A stretch of DNA of 64,000 nucleotides. Source: Saccharopolyspora rosea. Its GTDB lineage: Bacteria > Actinomycetota > Actinomycetes > Mycobacteriales > Pseudonocardiaceae. The notes under the pieces are model-generated. The model saw nothing but the letters and a program-made list of their open reading frames with translations, was not told the origin of the DNA and did not search any database. Both the position numbers and the translations under genes were made by a program. This document shows, in pieces, positions 7,950 through 17,616 of this stretch. Each line of letters starts with the position of its first letter. The stretch's first letter is position 1. The stretch is taken from positions 6,014,001 through 6,078,000 of the forward strand of contig NZ_CP102826.1 in NCBI RefSeq assembly GCF_025643595.1, in the 5' to 3' direction.

Positions 7950-8417
7950 TCAGCCCAGGTCCAGGTCGGCCCAGCGGTCCCCGTGCGGTTCGAGGGTGAT
8001 CTCGCGGACGTCGTCGTCGCGGCGCCGGATGCGCAGCACCAGGTAGGTGTCGGCGAGCTGCTCGACCATGCCCTCGCCCCACTCCACGACCACGGCCGCG
8101 TCGGTGAGGTCGGTGTCCAGGTCGAGGTCGTCGATCTCGTCGAGCCCGGACAGCCGGTAGGCGTCCACGTGCACCAGTGCGGGACCGTCCCCGGACTCCG
8201 GGCGGTGCACCCGGGCGATCACGAACGTCGGCGAGGTGACCGAGCCGGTGACGCCCATGCCCGCGGCGACGCCCCGGGCGAGCACGGTCTTGCCCGCACC
8301 CAGCGGACCGTCCAGCAGCACCAGGTCACCGGCCCGCAGCGCCGCGCCCAGGCGACGTCCGAAGGCCAGCGAGTCCGATTCGGTGGGCAGTTCCACCGTC
8401 CGCAGCGCGGAACTCAA
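7950..8417 (-). CDS. tsaE: tRNA N6-threonylcarbamoyladenosine biosynthesis ATPase TsaE
   Basis: 155 residues. It is the ATPase that works with TsaB and TsaD to make t6A at position 37 of ANN-decoding tRNAs. The P-loop GPLGAGKTVLARG is at about 34-46; SVTSPTFVIARVH and VHVDAYRLSGLDEIDDLDL are the family motifs, followed by VVVEWGEGM. The start is TTG at 8417, whose last two bases belong to the TGA of the upstream hydrolase gene; GGAGG lies ten bases before. No other start exists in this frame near the right place. The overlap implies translational coupling. Confidence 0.93.
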   Translation of the reverse strand: MSSALRTVELPTESDSLAFGRRLGAALRAGDLVLLDGPLGAGKTVLARGVAAGMGVTGSVTSPTFVIARVHRPESGDGPALVHVDAYRLSGLDEIDDLDLDTDLTDAAVVVEWGEGMVEQLADTYLVLRIRRRDDDVREITLEPHGDRWADLDLG

Positions 8418-9508
8418 CTCCCGGTCACCTCCCCGCTCCCGTTCCGGGCCACCGCCCGGCGCAGCAGTGCGGCCAGCTGCTCGGTGACCGCCTCGTGCTG
8501 CTCCAGCATCACCATGTGCCCGGAGTCGGCGATCCGCACCAGCTCCCCGTCGGGCAGCTCCGCGGCGATCGCCTCGGAGTGCTCGAACGCGGTGATCCGG
8601 TCGGCGTCCCCGGCCAGCACCAGCACCTCGCACCCGCGCAGCGCGGCGAGCGCCGCCCGGCGGTCGTGCGAGCCGATGGTGTCCAGGAAGTCCGTGACGA
8701 CCTCGACCGTGGTGGCGCCGATCATGTCCGCCACCAGGTCCACCAGCGCCGGTGAAACGCGCAGCTCACCGGCTGACACGCTGCGGATGACGCTCCAGGT
8801 CAGCTGCGCCCCGGTGCGCCGCGCGCGCTCCACGAGTCCCGGCTGGAAACCGGCGAGCAGCGCGAGACCGCGCGGCACCGGGTTGTAGCGCGACAACCAC
8901 GGTCGCGGCATACCGGACGCGCCGATCCCGCCCGCCGAGGTGCCGAGCAACGCCACGCCGAGCACCCGCTCGCGGAACAGCTCCGGCCGCTGCTCGGCCA
9001 GCGCCATGATCGTCATGCCGCCCATCGAGTGCCCGACGAGCACCACCGGCCCTCGGCGCGCGGTGGCCCGCAGCACCGCGTCGAGGTCCCGGCCGAGCTG
9101 GTCGATCGTGCTGCCGCGCTTGGCGGAGTGGCCGGAGCGGCCGTGGCTGCGCTGGTCGTAGAGCACCAGCCGGACCCGGGGGTCGGTCAGCTCGGGCAGG
9201 TCGCGGCGCTGGAAGTGCCAGCAGCGCGAGTCCAGCGCGTAGCCGTGCACGAACACCACGGTCACCTCGGCGTGCTCGCCGTCGGCGGGCTTGATCTCCT
9301 GCACCGCGAGCGGAACGCCGTCGTCGGCGGTCACCGTGGAACGCCGGTCCGGCTGGAGCCTGCCCAGCGGCTCGTCGGCGTACGGGTCGTCGGTCCGGCG
9401 CAGCGCGGCGATCCGGGAGCTCTGCGCGGCGGCGCCCACCGCGGCGCCGGTGATCGCGGCGCCGAGCACGCCCGTGGTCCAGGCGAGCGCCTGCCACACC
9501 GGCTTCAC
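8414..9508 (-). CDS. Alpha/beta hydrolase, membrane-anchored
   Basis: 364 residues. A hydrophobic N-terminus (ALAWTTGVLGAAITGAAVGAAAQ) is likely an anchor or uncleaved signal. The alpha/beta-hydrolase fold is clear: oxyanion-region VFVHGY, DQRSHGRSGHS, nucleophile elbow GHSMGG, acid in LAGDADRIT and His in DSGHMVMLEQ, all catalytic residues present. The GTG start at 9508 overlaps the alr stop by four bases (GTGA). It lies between alr and tsaE, an arrangement I remember from other actinomycetes. The substrate is unknown. Confidence 0.85.
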   Translation of the reverse strand: MKPVWQALAWTTGVLGAAITGAAVGAAAQSSRIAALRRTDDPYADEPLGRLQPDRRSTVTADDGVPLAVQEIKPADGEHAEVTVVFVHGYALDSRCWHFQRRDLPELTDPRVRLVLYDQRSHGRSGHSAKRGSTIDQLGRDLDAVLRATARRGPVVLVGHSMGGMTIMALAEQRPELFRERVLGVALLGTSAGGIGASGMPRPWLSRYNPVPRGLALLAGFQPGLVERARRTGAQLTWSVIRSVSAGELRVSPALVDLVADMIGATTVEVVTDFLDTIGSHDRRAALAALRGCEVLVLAGDADRITAFEHSEAIAAELPDGELVRIADSGHMVMLEQHEAVTEQLAALLRRAVARNGSGEVTGS

Positions 9509-10662
9509 AGCGCCTCCGCGGCCACCGGGACGTCGACCGCGGTGCGGGTGACGCGCGGCCGGTACATGCCGGTGACGACCTCGTAGTGGATGGTGCCGAG
9601 CTCGTCGGCCCACTCCGCGGCCGTCGGCTCGCCCCGGTCGCCGGGGCCGAACAGCACGACCTCCTCGCCCTCGCGGACCACGTCGTCGCCGCAGTGCACG
9701 ACGATCTGGTCCATGCACACCCGGCCGACGACGGGGCGGCGCTTGCCCGCCAGCCACACCTCCAACCGGCCGGACAGGGTGCGCGGCACGCCGTCGGCGT
9801 AGCCGACCGGCACCAGCGCCAGGTTCGCGGCCCGCTCGGCGGTCCACGTCTGGCCGTAGGAGACGCTCTCCCCCGGCTCGACGCGCTTGGTCATCGTCAC
9901 CGAGGAGCGGAACGTCATCGCCGGCCGCAGGCCGTGGTCGCCGTGCTGCGGCACGGGGTCCAACCCGTACACCGCGATCCCCGGGCGGACCATCTCGAAG
10001 TGCAGGTCCGGGCGGGTCAGCACGGCCGCCGAGTTGGCCAGGTGCCGGATCGGGTCGAGACCGGCGGCGCGGGCCCGCTCGTAGGCGCGCTGGAACCGGG
10101 CGGCCTGCCGGTCGATCGACGGGTGCCCGACCTCGTCGGCGCACGCCAGGTGCGACCACACCGCGACCACGCGCACGTCCCCGTCGGCCTGCGCCCGCAC
10201 CGCCGCGGACACCAGGGCGGGCCACTCGTCCTCCGGGCAGCCGTTGCGGTGCAACCCGGTGTCGATCTTCAGGTGCACCCGGGCGGTCCGGCCGACCCTG
10301 CGGGCGGCGGCGGCGATCCGCTCCAGGCAGTCCACGGAGGACGCGGAGAGTTCGACGTCGGCCGCGACCGCCGGGGCGAAGTCGTCGCCGTGCGCGTAGA
10401 GCCAGCACAGCACCGGCGCGGTGATCCCGGCCTCGCGCAGCCGGAGCGCCTCGTCGATCGCGGCGACGCCGAGCGCGTCCGCGCCGGACTCCAGCGCGGC
10501 GCGCGCCACCGTCATGGCGCCGTGCCCGTAGCCGTCGGATTTCACCACGACCATCGTCCGGGCACCGGACTCCCGGGCGGACCCGGAGAGCACGGCGACG
10601 TTGTGCCGGATTGCGTCGACGTCGATCCGCAGGTCAGCGCGGTACGCAGGCTGCTCGTTCAT
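9505..10662 (-). CDS. alr: Alanine racemase
   Basis: 385 residues. It is the PLP enzyme that interconverts L- and D-alanine for peptidoglycan. The PLP lysine lies in VVKSDGYGHG (about residue 40), and the second-base tyrosine in the segment SVSYGQTW. MVRPGIAVYGLDP and PVVGRVCMDQ are typical of the family. I took the ATG at 10662 (MNEQPAYRADL); a GTG eight codons upstream is open. It is the first of three overlapping minus-strand genes (alr, hydrolase, tsaE). Confidence 0.95.
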   Translation of the reverse strand: MNEQPAYRADLRIDVDAIRHNVAVLSGSARESGARTMVVVKSDGYGHGAMTVARAALESGADALGVAAIDEALRLREAGITAPVLCWLYAHGDDFAPAVAADVELSASSVDCLERIAAAARRVGRTARVHLKIDTGLHRNGCPEDEWPALVSAAVRAQADGDVRVVAVWSHLACADEVGHPSIDRQAARFQRAYERARAAGLDPIRHLANSAAVLTRPDLHFEMVRPGIAVYGLDPVPQHGDHGLRPAMTFRSSVTMTKRVEPGESVSYGQTWTAERAANLALVPVGYADGVPRTLSGRLEVWLAGKRRPVVGRVCMDQIVVHCGDDVVREGEEVVLFGPGDRGEPTAAEWADELGTIHYEVVTGMYRPRVTRTAVDVPVAAEAL

Positions 10663-10803
10663 GGCAGAGCCATGGTCGCACACCACCCGCCCGGGTCTCC
10701 GCCGGTCCTACCTCCCGCCCCAGCTCACACCACCGACGCACACCACGACCACCCGCCGTGATCGCACCGGGGAACGCACTCCCCGCCCGGGTGACGGGGC
10801 GGA

Positions 10804-12411
10804 CTAGCGGAAAGCCGCGCGGAAGGCGGCTTCGCGAACCGAGCGGATCGCGTCCGGGACCGCCGCCAGCAGCGCCGAGGCGCCGATCGGGGCACCGACG
10901 CGGAACGTCCCGCCGCGTCCGGGGCCGTCGGCGGGCGCGACGCCCGGCCCGGCCGGGCCGCGGGCGCTGCCCCCGCTGCGCGCCCCGCCCGCCGCGCGGC
11001 CGCCACCCGCGGCCAGCTCCGCCGCCAGCGAATGCACGAACGTGGCGTACCCGCAGGCCAGCCAGGGTTCCACGCCACCGGCGAGCAGGGCGCCGAGCAG
11101 GCCGGTGAGCACGTCGCCGGACCCCGCGGTGGCGGGCCAGGCGTGGCGCGAGTCGTTGACGAGCACCCGCCCGTCGGGAGCCGCGATCACGGTGGTGTTG
11201 CCCTTGAACAGCACCACCGCGTCGAACCGGGCGGCGACGTCGCGGGCCGCACTGACCCGGTCGGTGCCGGCCTCGCCGCCGGCGAGCCGGGCGAATTCGC
11301 CCGCGTGCGGGGTGAGCACCAGCGGCGCGTCCGGATCGCGGGCGTCCCAGAGCGTCGGGTCGTTGGCGAGCAGCGTGATCGAATCGGCGTCGGCGCACAC
11401 CGGGCGCCCGGACTCCAGGACGTGCAGCAGCACCTCGCGCCCGCTCGCCCCGGTGCCGATGCCCGGTCCGACGGCCCACGCCTGGACCCGCCCGGCGTCG
11501 GTGATCGACCCGGTCGCCACCACCTCCGGCCAGTGCGACCGCACCACGTCGGCGGCCGGACCGGCGTAGCGGACCATGCCCGAGGTCGCCTGCACCGCGG
11601 CGCCGCTGGCCAGCACCGCCGCCCCTGGGAAGGTCGCCGATCCGGCGGCGACGCCGACGACGCCCTGGGTGTACTTGTCGTCCTCCGGCCCCGGGACGGG
11701 CCAGTTCTCCCCCACCTCGGCCGCGTCGAGCAGGTGCAGCTCGGGCGCGGGCAGGTACCCGTCGAGCCCGATGTCGGCGACCTCCACGTCCCCGGAGTGC
11801 ACCGCTCCCGCCCCGAGCACGTGGCACGGTCGGCGCCCGCCGAAGGTGACCGTGACGTCGGCGAGCACCGCCGGTCCGTCGACGGCTCCGGTGACCGGGT
11901 CGACGCCGCTGGGCAGGTCGACCGCGACGACGGGCGCGGTGACCCGCCGCCACAGCTCGGCGGCGGTCGGCCGCAGGCCGCCGCGTCCGGAGAGGCCGAC
12001 GATGCCGTCGATCACGGCGTCGGCGCGCTCCACGGCGTCAGCGGCCTCGGCGCCGATGCCGGAGGTGTCCGGGCTGGGCCCGTCCGCCGCCACGGCGCGG
12101 CCACCGGCGCGGCGCAGCGCCGCGAGACCGGCGGGGTGGGTCTTGTCGGGCGCGAGGAGCACGGCGGTCACGCCGACCCCGCGTCGACGCAGGAACGTCC
12201 CGGCCCACAGCGCGTCCCCGCCGTTGTTGCCCGCGCCGACCAGCAGGGTCGCGTGCCGACCGGCGACGCCGCCGGTGCACTCGGCCAGCAGGCGTACGGC
12301 GTGGACGGACACCGCGTGCGCCGCCCGCCGCATCACCTGCGGCTCCGGGGTCCGGGTGAACAGCCGCTGTTCGGCGGCGCGGATCTGGTCCGGAGTCCAC
12401 ACTCCCTGCAT
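10804..12411 (-). CDS. nnr: Bifunctional NAD(P)HX epimerase / ADP-dependent NAD(P)HX dehydratase
   Basis: 535 residues, two domains. Residues 1 to about 215 are the YjeF-N epimerase, with LVGAGNNGGDAL and VDLPSGVDPVTG. From about 225 comes the ribokinase-like dehydratase, with VLTPHAGEFARL, FKGNTTVIA and the ATP-binding WPATAGSGDVLTG. Together they repair hydrated NADH/NADPH. Near the C-terminus a low-complexity Gly/Ala/Arg insertion (AGGGRAAGGARSGGSARGPA, roughly 470-505) interrupts the last helices; it is absent from typical homologues I remember and probably a surface loop. It lies between alr and acpS on the same strand. Confidence 0.92.
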   Translation of the reverse strand: MQGVWTPDQIRAAEQRLFTRTPEPQVMRRAAHAVSVHAVRLLAECTGGVAGRHATLLVGAGNNGGDALWAGTFLRRRGVGVTAVLLAPDKTHPAGLAALRRAGGRAVAADGPSPDTSGIGAEAADAVERADAVIDGIVGLSGRGGLRPTAAELWRRVTAPVVAVDLPSGVDPVTGAVDGPAVLADVTVTFGGRRPCHVLGAGAVHSGDVEVADIGLDGYLPAPELHLLDAAEVGENWPVPGPEDDKYTQGVVGVAAGSATFPGAAVLASGAAVQATSGMVRYAGPAADVVRSHWPEVVATGSITDAGRVQAWAVGPGIGTGASGREVLLHVLESGRPVCADADSITLLANDPTLWDARDPDAPLVLTPHAGEFARLAGGEAGTDRVSAARDVAARFDAVVLFKGNTTVIAAPDGRVLVNDSRHAWPATAGSGDVLTGLLGALLAGGVEPWLACGYATFVHSLAAELAAGGGRAAGGARSGGSARGPAGPGVAPADGPGRGGTFRVGAPIGASALLAAVPDAIRSVREAAFRAAFR

Positions 12412-12498
12412 CGAGCCCTCCCTGGATCACCGCGGTCCCGCACAGTCTGCACGTCCGCCGGCCGACCGCCGCCCCGGGACACGCACCGCCGCCGGCGA

Positions 12499-12873
12499 TC
12501 ACCCGGAGCGCTCGGCCACCACGAAAGCGCAGGCCAGGTCAGCGTCGTGGGTGAGGGAGACGTGCCAGTCCGTGACGCCCGCCGCGGCGGCCACCGCACC
12601 CAGGTGCCCCGACACGCGCAGCACCGGACGCCCGCTCGGCTCGCTGCGCACCTCGCAGTCGGCGAACCGGTAACCGCGCGGCGCGCCCAGCGCCTTCGCC
12701 GCCGCCTCCTTGGCGGCGAAGCGCGCGGCCAGCGACCGGGCGGACCGCGGTCGACCGGCCGCGGTGAACCGCTCACCGGTGGTGAACACCCGGTCGGCGA
12801 GCGCCGGGGTGCGGCGCAGCGCCGCCGCGAAGCGGGCGACGCCGACGAGGTCCGTGCCGACTCCGACGATCAC
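12499..12873 (-). CDS. acpS: Holo-[acyl-carrier-protein] synthase
   Basis: 124 residues. It transfers 4'-phosphopantetheine from CoA to the acyl carrier protein. The N-terminal [15 protein letters not shown] has the metal-binding Asp, and [12 protein letters not shown] the family's second signature with its Glu. The C-terminal [17 protein letters not shown] is typical. It begins 22 bases after the glmS stop on the same strand and so probably belongs to the glmS-acpS transcript. Confidence 0.95.
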   Translation of the reverse strand: MIVGVGTDLVGVARFAAALRRTPALADRVFTTGERFTAAGRPRSARSLAARFAAKEAAAKALGAPRGYRFADCEVRSEPSGRPVLRVSGHLGAVAAAAGVTDWHVSLTHDADLACAFVVAERSG

Positions 12874-12895
12874 GCTGCTCCTCGGCGAGCCGCCC

Positions 12896-14758
12896 TCACT
12901 CGACGGTGACGGACTTGGCGAGGTTGCGCGGCTTGTCGACGTCGAACCCGCGGGCCCGCGCGATCTCGGCGGCCAGCACCTGCAACGGGATGGTCGAGAC
13001 CAGGGGCTGCAGCAGCGTCGGCACCGACGGCACCTCGACGAGCTCGTCGGCGAACGGCCGCACCGCCTCGTCGCCCTCCTCGGCGATGACGATGGTGCGC
13101 GCGCCGCGCGCCTGGATCTCGCGGATGTTGGACACCAGCTTGGCGTGCAGCAGCGCGCGCCCCTCGGGCGAGGGCATCACGACGACGACCGGCAGGCCCT
13201 CCTCGATCAGGGCGATCGGCCCGTGCTTGAGCTCCCCGGCGGCGAAGCCCTCGGCGTGCATGTACGCCAGCTCCTTGAGCTTGAGCGCGCCCTCCAGCGC
13301 CACCGGGTAGCCGACGTGCCTGCCCAGGAACAGCACCGCCTTGGAACCGGCCATGTCCCGCCCCAGCTCCCGCACTTGGTCCACAGTGGACAGCGTGCGG
13401 CGCACCGCCTCCGGCATCCCGGCCAGCTCGTGGAACTCGCGCGCCACCTCGTCGGAGTACTTGGTGCCGCGCGCCTGCGCGAGGGCCAGGCCCACCAGGT
13501 AGTTCGCCGCGATCTGGGCGAGGAACGTCTTGGTCGCCGCGACCCCGATCTCCGGTCCGGCGTGCGTGTAGAGCACGGCGTCGGACTCGCGCGGGATCTG
13601 CGCCCCGTTGGTGTTGCAGATCGCCAGCACCCGAGCGCGCTGGGTGCGCGCGTGCCGCACCGCCTCCAGGGTGTCGGCGGTCTCCCCGGACTGGGAGATC
13701 GCCACGACCAGGGTGTCGCGCCCCAGCACCGGGTCCCGGTAGCGGAACTCGCTGGCCAGCTCGACCTCGACCGGGATCCGGCACCAGTGCTCGATGGCGT
13801 ACTTGGCCAGCAGCCCGGAGTGGTAGGCGGTGCCGCAGGCGACCACGAAGACCTTGTCGATGTCGCGCAGGTCCTGGTCGGTGAGCCGCCGCTCGTCGAG
13901 CACCACGGAGCCACCGGTGAAGTGCCCGCGCAGCGTGTTCTCCAGCGCCTCGGGCTGCTCCTCGATCTCCTTGAGCATGAAGTAGTCGTGGCCGCCCTTC
14001 TCGGCGGCCGACAGGTCCCAGTCGACGGTGAACGGCTTGGCCGCGACCTCGACACCGGTGAAGTCGCTCACCCGGTACCCGTCCCGGCTGATCGTGACCA
14101 CCTGGTCCTGCCCCAGCTCGACGGCGTCGCGGGTGTGCTCGATGAACGCCGCGACGTCCGAGGCGACGAAGTGCTCACCCTCGCCGACCCCGACGACCAG
14201 CGGCGAGGACCGGCGCGCGGCGACGATCTCGTCCGGCCGGTCGGCGTGCGTGACGACCAGCGTGAACGCGCCCTCCAACCGCCGGGCCACGGCGCACACG
14301 CTCGCGGTCAGGTCCCCGGCCGTCTCGCCCTCGGCGAAGGCCGCGGCGACCAGGTGCGCCGCGGTCTCGCTGTCGGTCTCGCTGGCCATCTCGACGCCCG
14401 CGGCCTCCAGCTCGGCGCGCAGCGCGGCGAAGTTCTCGATGATCCCGTTGTGGACCACCGCGACCCGGCCGGCGGCGTCGCGGTGCGGGTGGGCGTTGCG
14501 GTCGGTCGGCGCGCCGTGCGTCGCCCACCGGGTGTGACCCATGCCGCTGGTCCCGGCGAACCGCTGCCCGTCGTCCTCGGCGATCCGCTTCTCCAGGTTC
14601 GACAGCGCACCGGCGGCGCGTTCCACGGCGAGTCCACCCGCCCCGTCGAGCAGCGCCACCCCGGCCGAGTCGTACCCGCGGTACTCCAGCCTCCGCAGGC
14701 CGTCGAGCACCACGTCGAGGGCCGGGCGATGTCCTACGTAACCAACGATGCCGCACAC
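12896..14758 (-). CDS. glmS: Glutamine-fructose-6-phosphate aminotransferase (isomerizing)
   Basis: 620 residues. It makes glucosamine-6-phosphate from fructose-6-phosphate and glutamine, the entry to UDP-GlcNAc. The GTG at 14758 is chosen because it leaves Cys as residue 2 (CGIVGYVGH), the nucleophile of the amidotransferase domain. [11 protein letters not shown] and NGIIENF follow. Two SIS domains hold the isomerase part ([20 protein letters not shown]), and the protein ends in KSVTVE. A TACGCT box seven bases before the GTG suggests leaderless transcription. GlmM for the next step is encoded about 7 kb away on the same strand. Confidence 0.96.
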   Translation of the reverse strand: MCGIVGYVGHRPALDVVLDGLRRLEYRGYDSAGVALLDGAGGLAVERAAGALSNLEKRIAEDDGQRFAGTSGMGHTRWATHGAPTDRNAHPHRDAAGRVAVVHNGIIENFAALRAELEAAGVEMASETDSETAAHLVAAAFAEGETAGDLTASVCAVARRLEGAFTLVVTHADRPDEIVAARRSSPLVVGVGEGEHFVASDVAAFIEHTRDAVELGQDQVVTISRDGYRVSDFTGVEVAAKPFTVDWDLSAAEKGGHDYFMLKEIEEQPEALENTLRGHFTGGSVVLDERRLTDQDLRDIDKVFVVACGTAYHSGLLAKYAIEHWCRIPVEVELASEFRYRDPVLGRDTLVVAISQSGETADTLEAVRHARTQRARVLAICNTNGAQIPRESDAVLYTHAGPEIGVAATKTFLAQIAANYLVGLALAQARGTKYSDEVAREFHELAGMPEAVRRTLSTVDQVRELGRDMAGSKAVLFLGRHVGYPVALEGALKLKELAYMHAEGFAAGELKHGPIALIEEGLPVVVVMPSPEGRALLHAKLVSNIREIQARGARTIVIAEEGDEAVRPFADELVEVPSVPTLLQPLVSTIPLQVLAAEIARARGFDVDKPRNLAKSVTVE

Positions 14759-14849
14759 CCGGCCCAGCGTAGCTACTCCTGTCGGCCCGAACCTCGTGAG
14801 GACTGTCGCTACCCCGCGCGTCCACCCGGGTCCGCTACCGTTGCCGACC

Positions 14850-15674
14850 ATGGCGAGTTCTGCCAAGAAGGCGTTCGAAGAACTGTCCCGGCGCGGGCCG
14901 CACGACGTGCTGCACGGTGACATGGCTCTCGTCGGGCTGCCGGGCGTCGTCTGCACCCCGCGCAGCGGCCTGGGCCTGCCCGCGGTCGCGTTCGGCCACG
15001 GCTGGTTGCAGCCGCCGCGCCGCTACCTCGGCCTGCTCCGCCACCTCGCCTCGTGGGGCATCGTCGCCGCCGCGCCGGGCACCCAGCGCGGTGCGTTCGC
15101 GTCCCACCGCCTGTTCGCCACCGATCTGCGCACCGCACTGGACGTCTGCGCCGGAGTCCGCCTCGGCGACGGCGGGATCAGCGTCGACACCGAGCGCCTC
15201 GGCGTGGCGGGCCACGCCATGGGCGGCGGCTGCGCGGTCCTCGCCGCGGCCGCCGACGACCGGATCCGCTCCGTCGCCACGCTGGCGGCGTCGGAGACCA
15301 TGCCCTCGGCGTTCGAAGCGGCGAACCAGGTGCGCGTGCCCGGCCTGCACGTCACCGCGGGCCGCGACCTGCTCGCGCCCCCGGTGTCCAACGCCGCACC
15401 GATCGCGCACGCCTGGAACGGCCCGGTCCAGCTGCGCACCGTGAAGAAGGCCAGCCACCTCGGCTTCACCGAAGGCCGGCACTGGACGGAGCTGGTCCTG
15501 CACGGCAAGTCGGAATGGGCCACCCAACGCTTGGCCAAGGCGCTGCTGACGGCGTTCTTCCTGCGCACGCTGGCGGGCGACGACCGCGGTGAACCCCTGC
15601 TGACCGCCGACGTCGCGGGCAGCACCATCGACCGGGAGCACACCCGGGGAACCCTCGCGACGGCCCGGAGCTGA
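14850..15674 (+). CDS. Alpha/beta-hydrolase-like protein lacking the catalytic serine
   Basis: 274 residues from the ATG at 14850 (MASSAKKAFEELSRRG). The fold is that of dienelactone-hydrolase/cutinase-like proteins: AVAFGHGWLQPP for the oxyanion region, then VDTERLGVAGHAMGGG at the nucleophile elbow and a last HLGFTEGRHW segment with a possible catalytic His. The elbow reads GHAMGG, so alanine stands where the serine should be. It may be a non-enzymatic binding protein or use other chemistry. It is divergent from glmS, and a TACCGT box eight bases before the ATG suggests a leaderless start. A similar gene lies near glmS in M. tuberculosis, as I recall. Confidence 0.75.
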   Translation: MASSAKKAFEELSRRGPHDVLHGDMALVGLPGVVCTPRSGLGLPAVAFGHGWLQPPRRYLGLLRHLASWGIVAAAPGTQRGAFASHRLFATDLRTALDVCAGVRLGDGGISVDTERLGVAGHAMGGGCAVLAAAADDRIRSVATLAASETMPSAFEAANQVRVPGLHVTAGRDLLAPPVSNAAPIAHAWNGPVQLRTVKKASHLGFTEGRHWTELVLHGKSEWATQRLAKALLTAFFLRTLAGDDRGEPLLTADVAGSTIDREHTRGTLATARS

Positions 15675-15736
15675 CCGGCTCGACGGATTTCGCGGCCTCC
15701 GGTCCGAAACCGCGTCAGACCATTGTGGACTCGGGT

Positions 15737-16281
15737 TCACCAGCGCTGCTGCTGCGGCGGCGGCTGGTACCCGTGCCACTGCGGCGGAGGCGGGTAGGCA
15801 GCGCTGCGCCGGTCGCGCAAGGCGCGAGCCACCGGCGGGACGAACATCAACACGATGACCACGATCCAGACCAGCGCGTAGCCGATCGACCCGATCCAGT
15901 ACTTCCCGGGCACCATCGCCACACCGGAGCAGGCGTCGAGCAGCAGGACCGCAGCGGCGCCGAGGACGACGAACCGCGCCCACGCGAACCGCCGGATCAG
16001 CATGACGCCACCGAAGACGGCGAGTGCCGCGAACAGGAGCACGAGAACGCCGAGCACCACGGCACCCATCAGCAGGGACCGGAAGGGGAACACCTGGGAC
16101 ACGCCGTGGGCACCGCCGAACACGACGATCAACGGCAGCAGTGCGTGCAACCCGCGAGCACGCACACCACGGCCCCCACCACGACCGGAGCCGCCGAAGG
16201 CCGCCCGCCCGACGGCTGAACGCCGGGCACGTAGTTGGGGTACGGCGCCTGCTGGTACGGCCCGGGCTGCTGCGGATGCAC
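15737..16281 (-). pseudogene. Proline-rich small membrane protein, frameshifted
   Basis: Two frames together make one plausible protein. From the GTG at 16281 the first reads VHPQQPGPYQQAPYPNYVPG and goes on to VVVGAVVCVLAG. Then, after GCGGGTTGC near 16150, the second reads LHALLPLIVVFGG and on through four membrane segments to a Pro/Gln-rich tail WHGYQPPPQQQRW. One extra base in the GGGTT run would join them. This is either a true one-base deletion or a sequence error. A shorter 142-residue product starting with GTG at 16165 is possible. The intact neighbour at 16987 has the same plan, a Pro/Gln-rich head followed by four membrane segments. Confidence 0.6.
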
Positions 16282-16437
16282 GTGGCAGAGGATAGGCGAA
16301 AAACCGGACCCCGTGGTCACTTCGGGCCGAACGACGAGTGATCAGCAGCGGAAAGTCGTGGTCGCGCGGACACCGGATGCGGGTGGGCCACGGACCACGA
16401 ACTCACCGCACCAGCCGTACCTGGAATGAGCGCGGAT

Positions 16438-16941
16438 TCACCTCAACCAGCTCTGGTTCTCGAAGTCGTCATCGTCGTCGTGAACCGGCTGCTGCCGCCG
16501 GGGGGCGGGCTTGGGCGGCGGTGGAGCCGGGGTCGCCTGCGGCGGTGCGTGCTTCGGCTGCTCGGCGCGTCGACCGAACCGTCCTACTTGGACGTTCCAG
16601 CCGCTCGGTTCGGGCGGGCGGACCGGTTCCGGTCGGACCGGGACGTCCTGGGGGGCACGCCCCGCCTGCACGTTCCGGTCCGACGACTGCGGTTCCGTGG
16701 TCGCGGGTTCCTGTTCCTGGCGCTGTTGCCGGTGCCGCGCGGCGAGGTCCTGGGAGAAGCCCTCCACGACGGGGTCCGGGTCCTCGTACTGCGCGTCCTC
16801 GGTGACGGCGCCGATCTCCTGGACACCGCCCTTCTGGTCCTGCCGCTTCAGGAACTCCGCGCGTTCCCGCACCCGCGAGACCAACTTCTGGGCCTTCTCG
16901 ACCTCCTCGGCGACTCCCTTCGAGGTGGCCGCCGACGAGCG
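16438..16941 (-). pseudogene. N-terminally truncated paralogue of the FENQSWLR-tailed protein
   Basis: Residues match the 195-residue protein at 17617-18204 over most of their length: EKAQKLV, VQEIG, FSQ-LAARHR-QR-EQEP, WNVQVGRFGRR and the end DDDDDFENQSWLR. Homology fades at about 16941, and no ATG or GTG lies in frame there; the first usable start is a TTG at 16884, inside the conserved KLV. The first 45 or so residues of the paralogue (MTVSESVKAFRNQ and on) are missing, replaced by the divergent start region of the gene at 16987. It is probably a decayed duplicate, but a 148-residue product cannot be excluded. Confidence 0.6.
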
Positions 16942-16986
16942 GAAACCATGCCCCGGCGGCCGTCCGATACGGGAGAATCACGAACC

Positions 16987-17583
16987 ATGGACTCACCCCA
17001 CCAGCCGCACGGACAACCACCACAACCCGGTTTCCCGCCCCAGCAACCAGTTCCGGGCCAACCGGGCCCGCAACAGCCCTTCCAACAGGCACCGTTCCCG
17101 CAGCAGCCCGGCCCCGCCCCGGGGAAGCCCCCGGCTGCGCCCAACCAGACGCTGGCGCACCTCGCGGGCGCGGTCAGCATCATCACCGCGCTGATCGGCG
17201 TCTACCTCGGCATCGGGTTCGTCAAGAACGCGATCGGGACGACGGGCCCGTCCCCGATGGAGACGAATCCCGGGGTCACGGACGCGCTGTACTGGATCAC
17301 CAGCGCCCTGGGCGTGCTCACCGCGGTCTCCAGCGCGGTCGCAGGGGTGCTCTTCTTCGCCCGGAAGCCCGCGGCCTGGATCCTCGCGGTCGTCACCGGC
17401 GGACTCGGGCTCGGCACCCTGCTGATGCAGGTCGCGACGTCGATGTCCGACCAGATGAACAACGGGTTCGGCATCCGCGCCGTCACCGTGCAGCACACCA
17501 CGCTGTTCGTGCTGAGCCTCGTCGTGCTCGTGCTGGGCGTGCTGCCCGGGGCCCGCGCGGCGCTGCGGCACCCACGCGGATGA
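16987..17583 (+). CDS. Proline/glutamine-rich N-terminus, four-helix membrane protein
   Basis: 198 residues from the ATG at 16987 with GGGAG upstream. The first 60 residues are Pro/Gln/Gly-rich (HQPHGQPPQPGFPPQQPVPG). Four hydrophobic segments follow: LAHLAGAVSIITALIGVYLG, ALYWITSALGVLTAVSSAV, AWILAVVTGGLGLGTLLM and TLFVLSLVVLVLGVLPGA. Soluble Pro-rich heads on small membrane proteins are common in actinomycete cell-envelope genes. No function is known to me. It converges on the 195-residue gene with a shared terminator. Confidence 0.7.
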   Translation: MDSPHQPHGQPPQPGFPPQQPVPGQPGPQQPFQQAPFPQQPGPAPGKPPAAPNQTLAHLAGAVSIITALIGVYLGIGFVKNAIGTTGPSPMETNPGVTDALYWITSALGVLTAVSSAVAGVLFFARKPAAWILAVVTGGLGLGTLLMQVATSMSDQMNNGFGIRAVTVQHTTLFVLSLVVLVLGVLPGARAALRHPRG

Positions 17584-17584
17584 C

Positions 17585-17612
17585 GGTAGGGGCGCCGCCC
17601 GGCGCCCCTACC
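17585..17612. terminator. Bidirectional terminator hairpin
   Basis: GGTAGGGGCGCC (17585-17596) and GGCGCCCCTACC (17601-17612) form a perfect 12-bp stem with a 4-base loop. It fills the 33-bp gap between convergent genes ending at 17583 and 17617. Confidence 0.75.
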
Positions 17613-17616
17613 CGCG

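Noticed and set aside
10634-11953. 439-residue frame overlapping nnr
   Set aside because: Arg/Gly-rich shadow frame; the NAD(P)HX epimerase/dehydratase motifs are all in the other frame.
16140-16160. Programmed -1 ribosomal frameshift in the Pro-rich membrane gene
   Set aside because: No X-XXY-YYZ slippery heptamer or downstream pseudoknot is visible; a deletion or sequence error is simpler.
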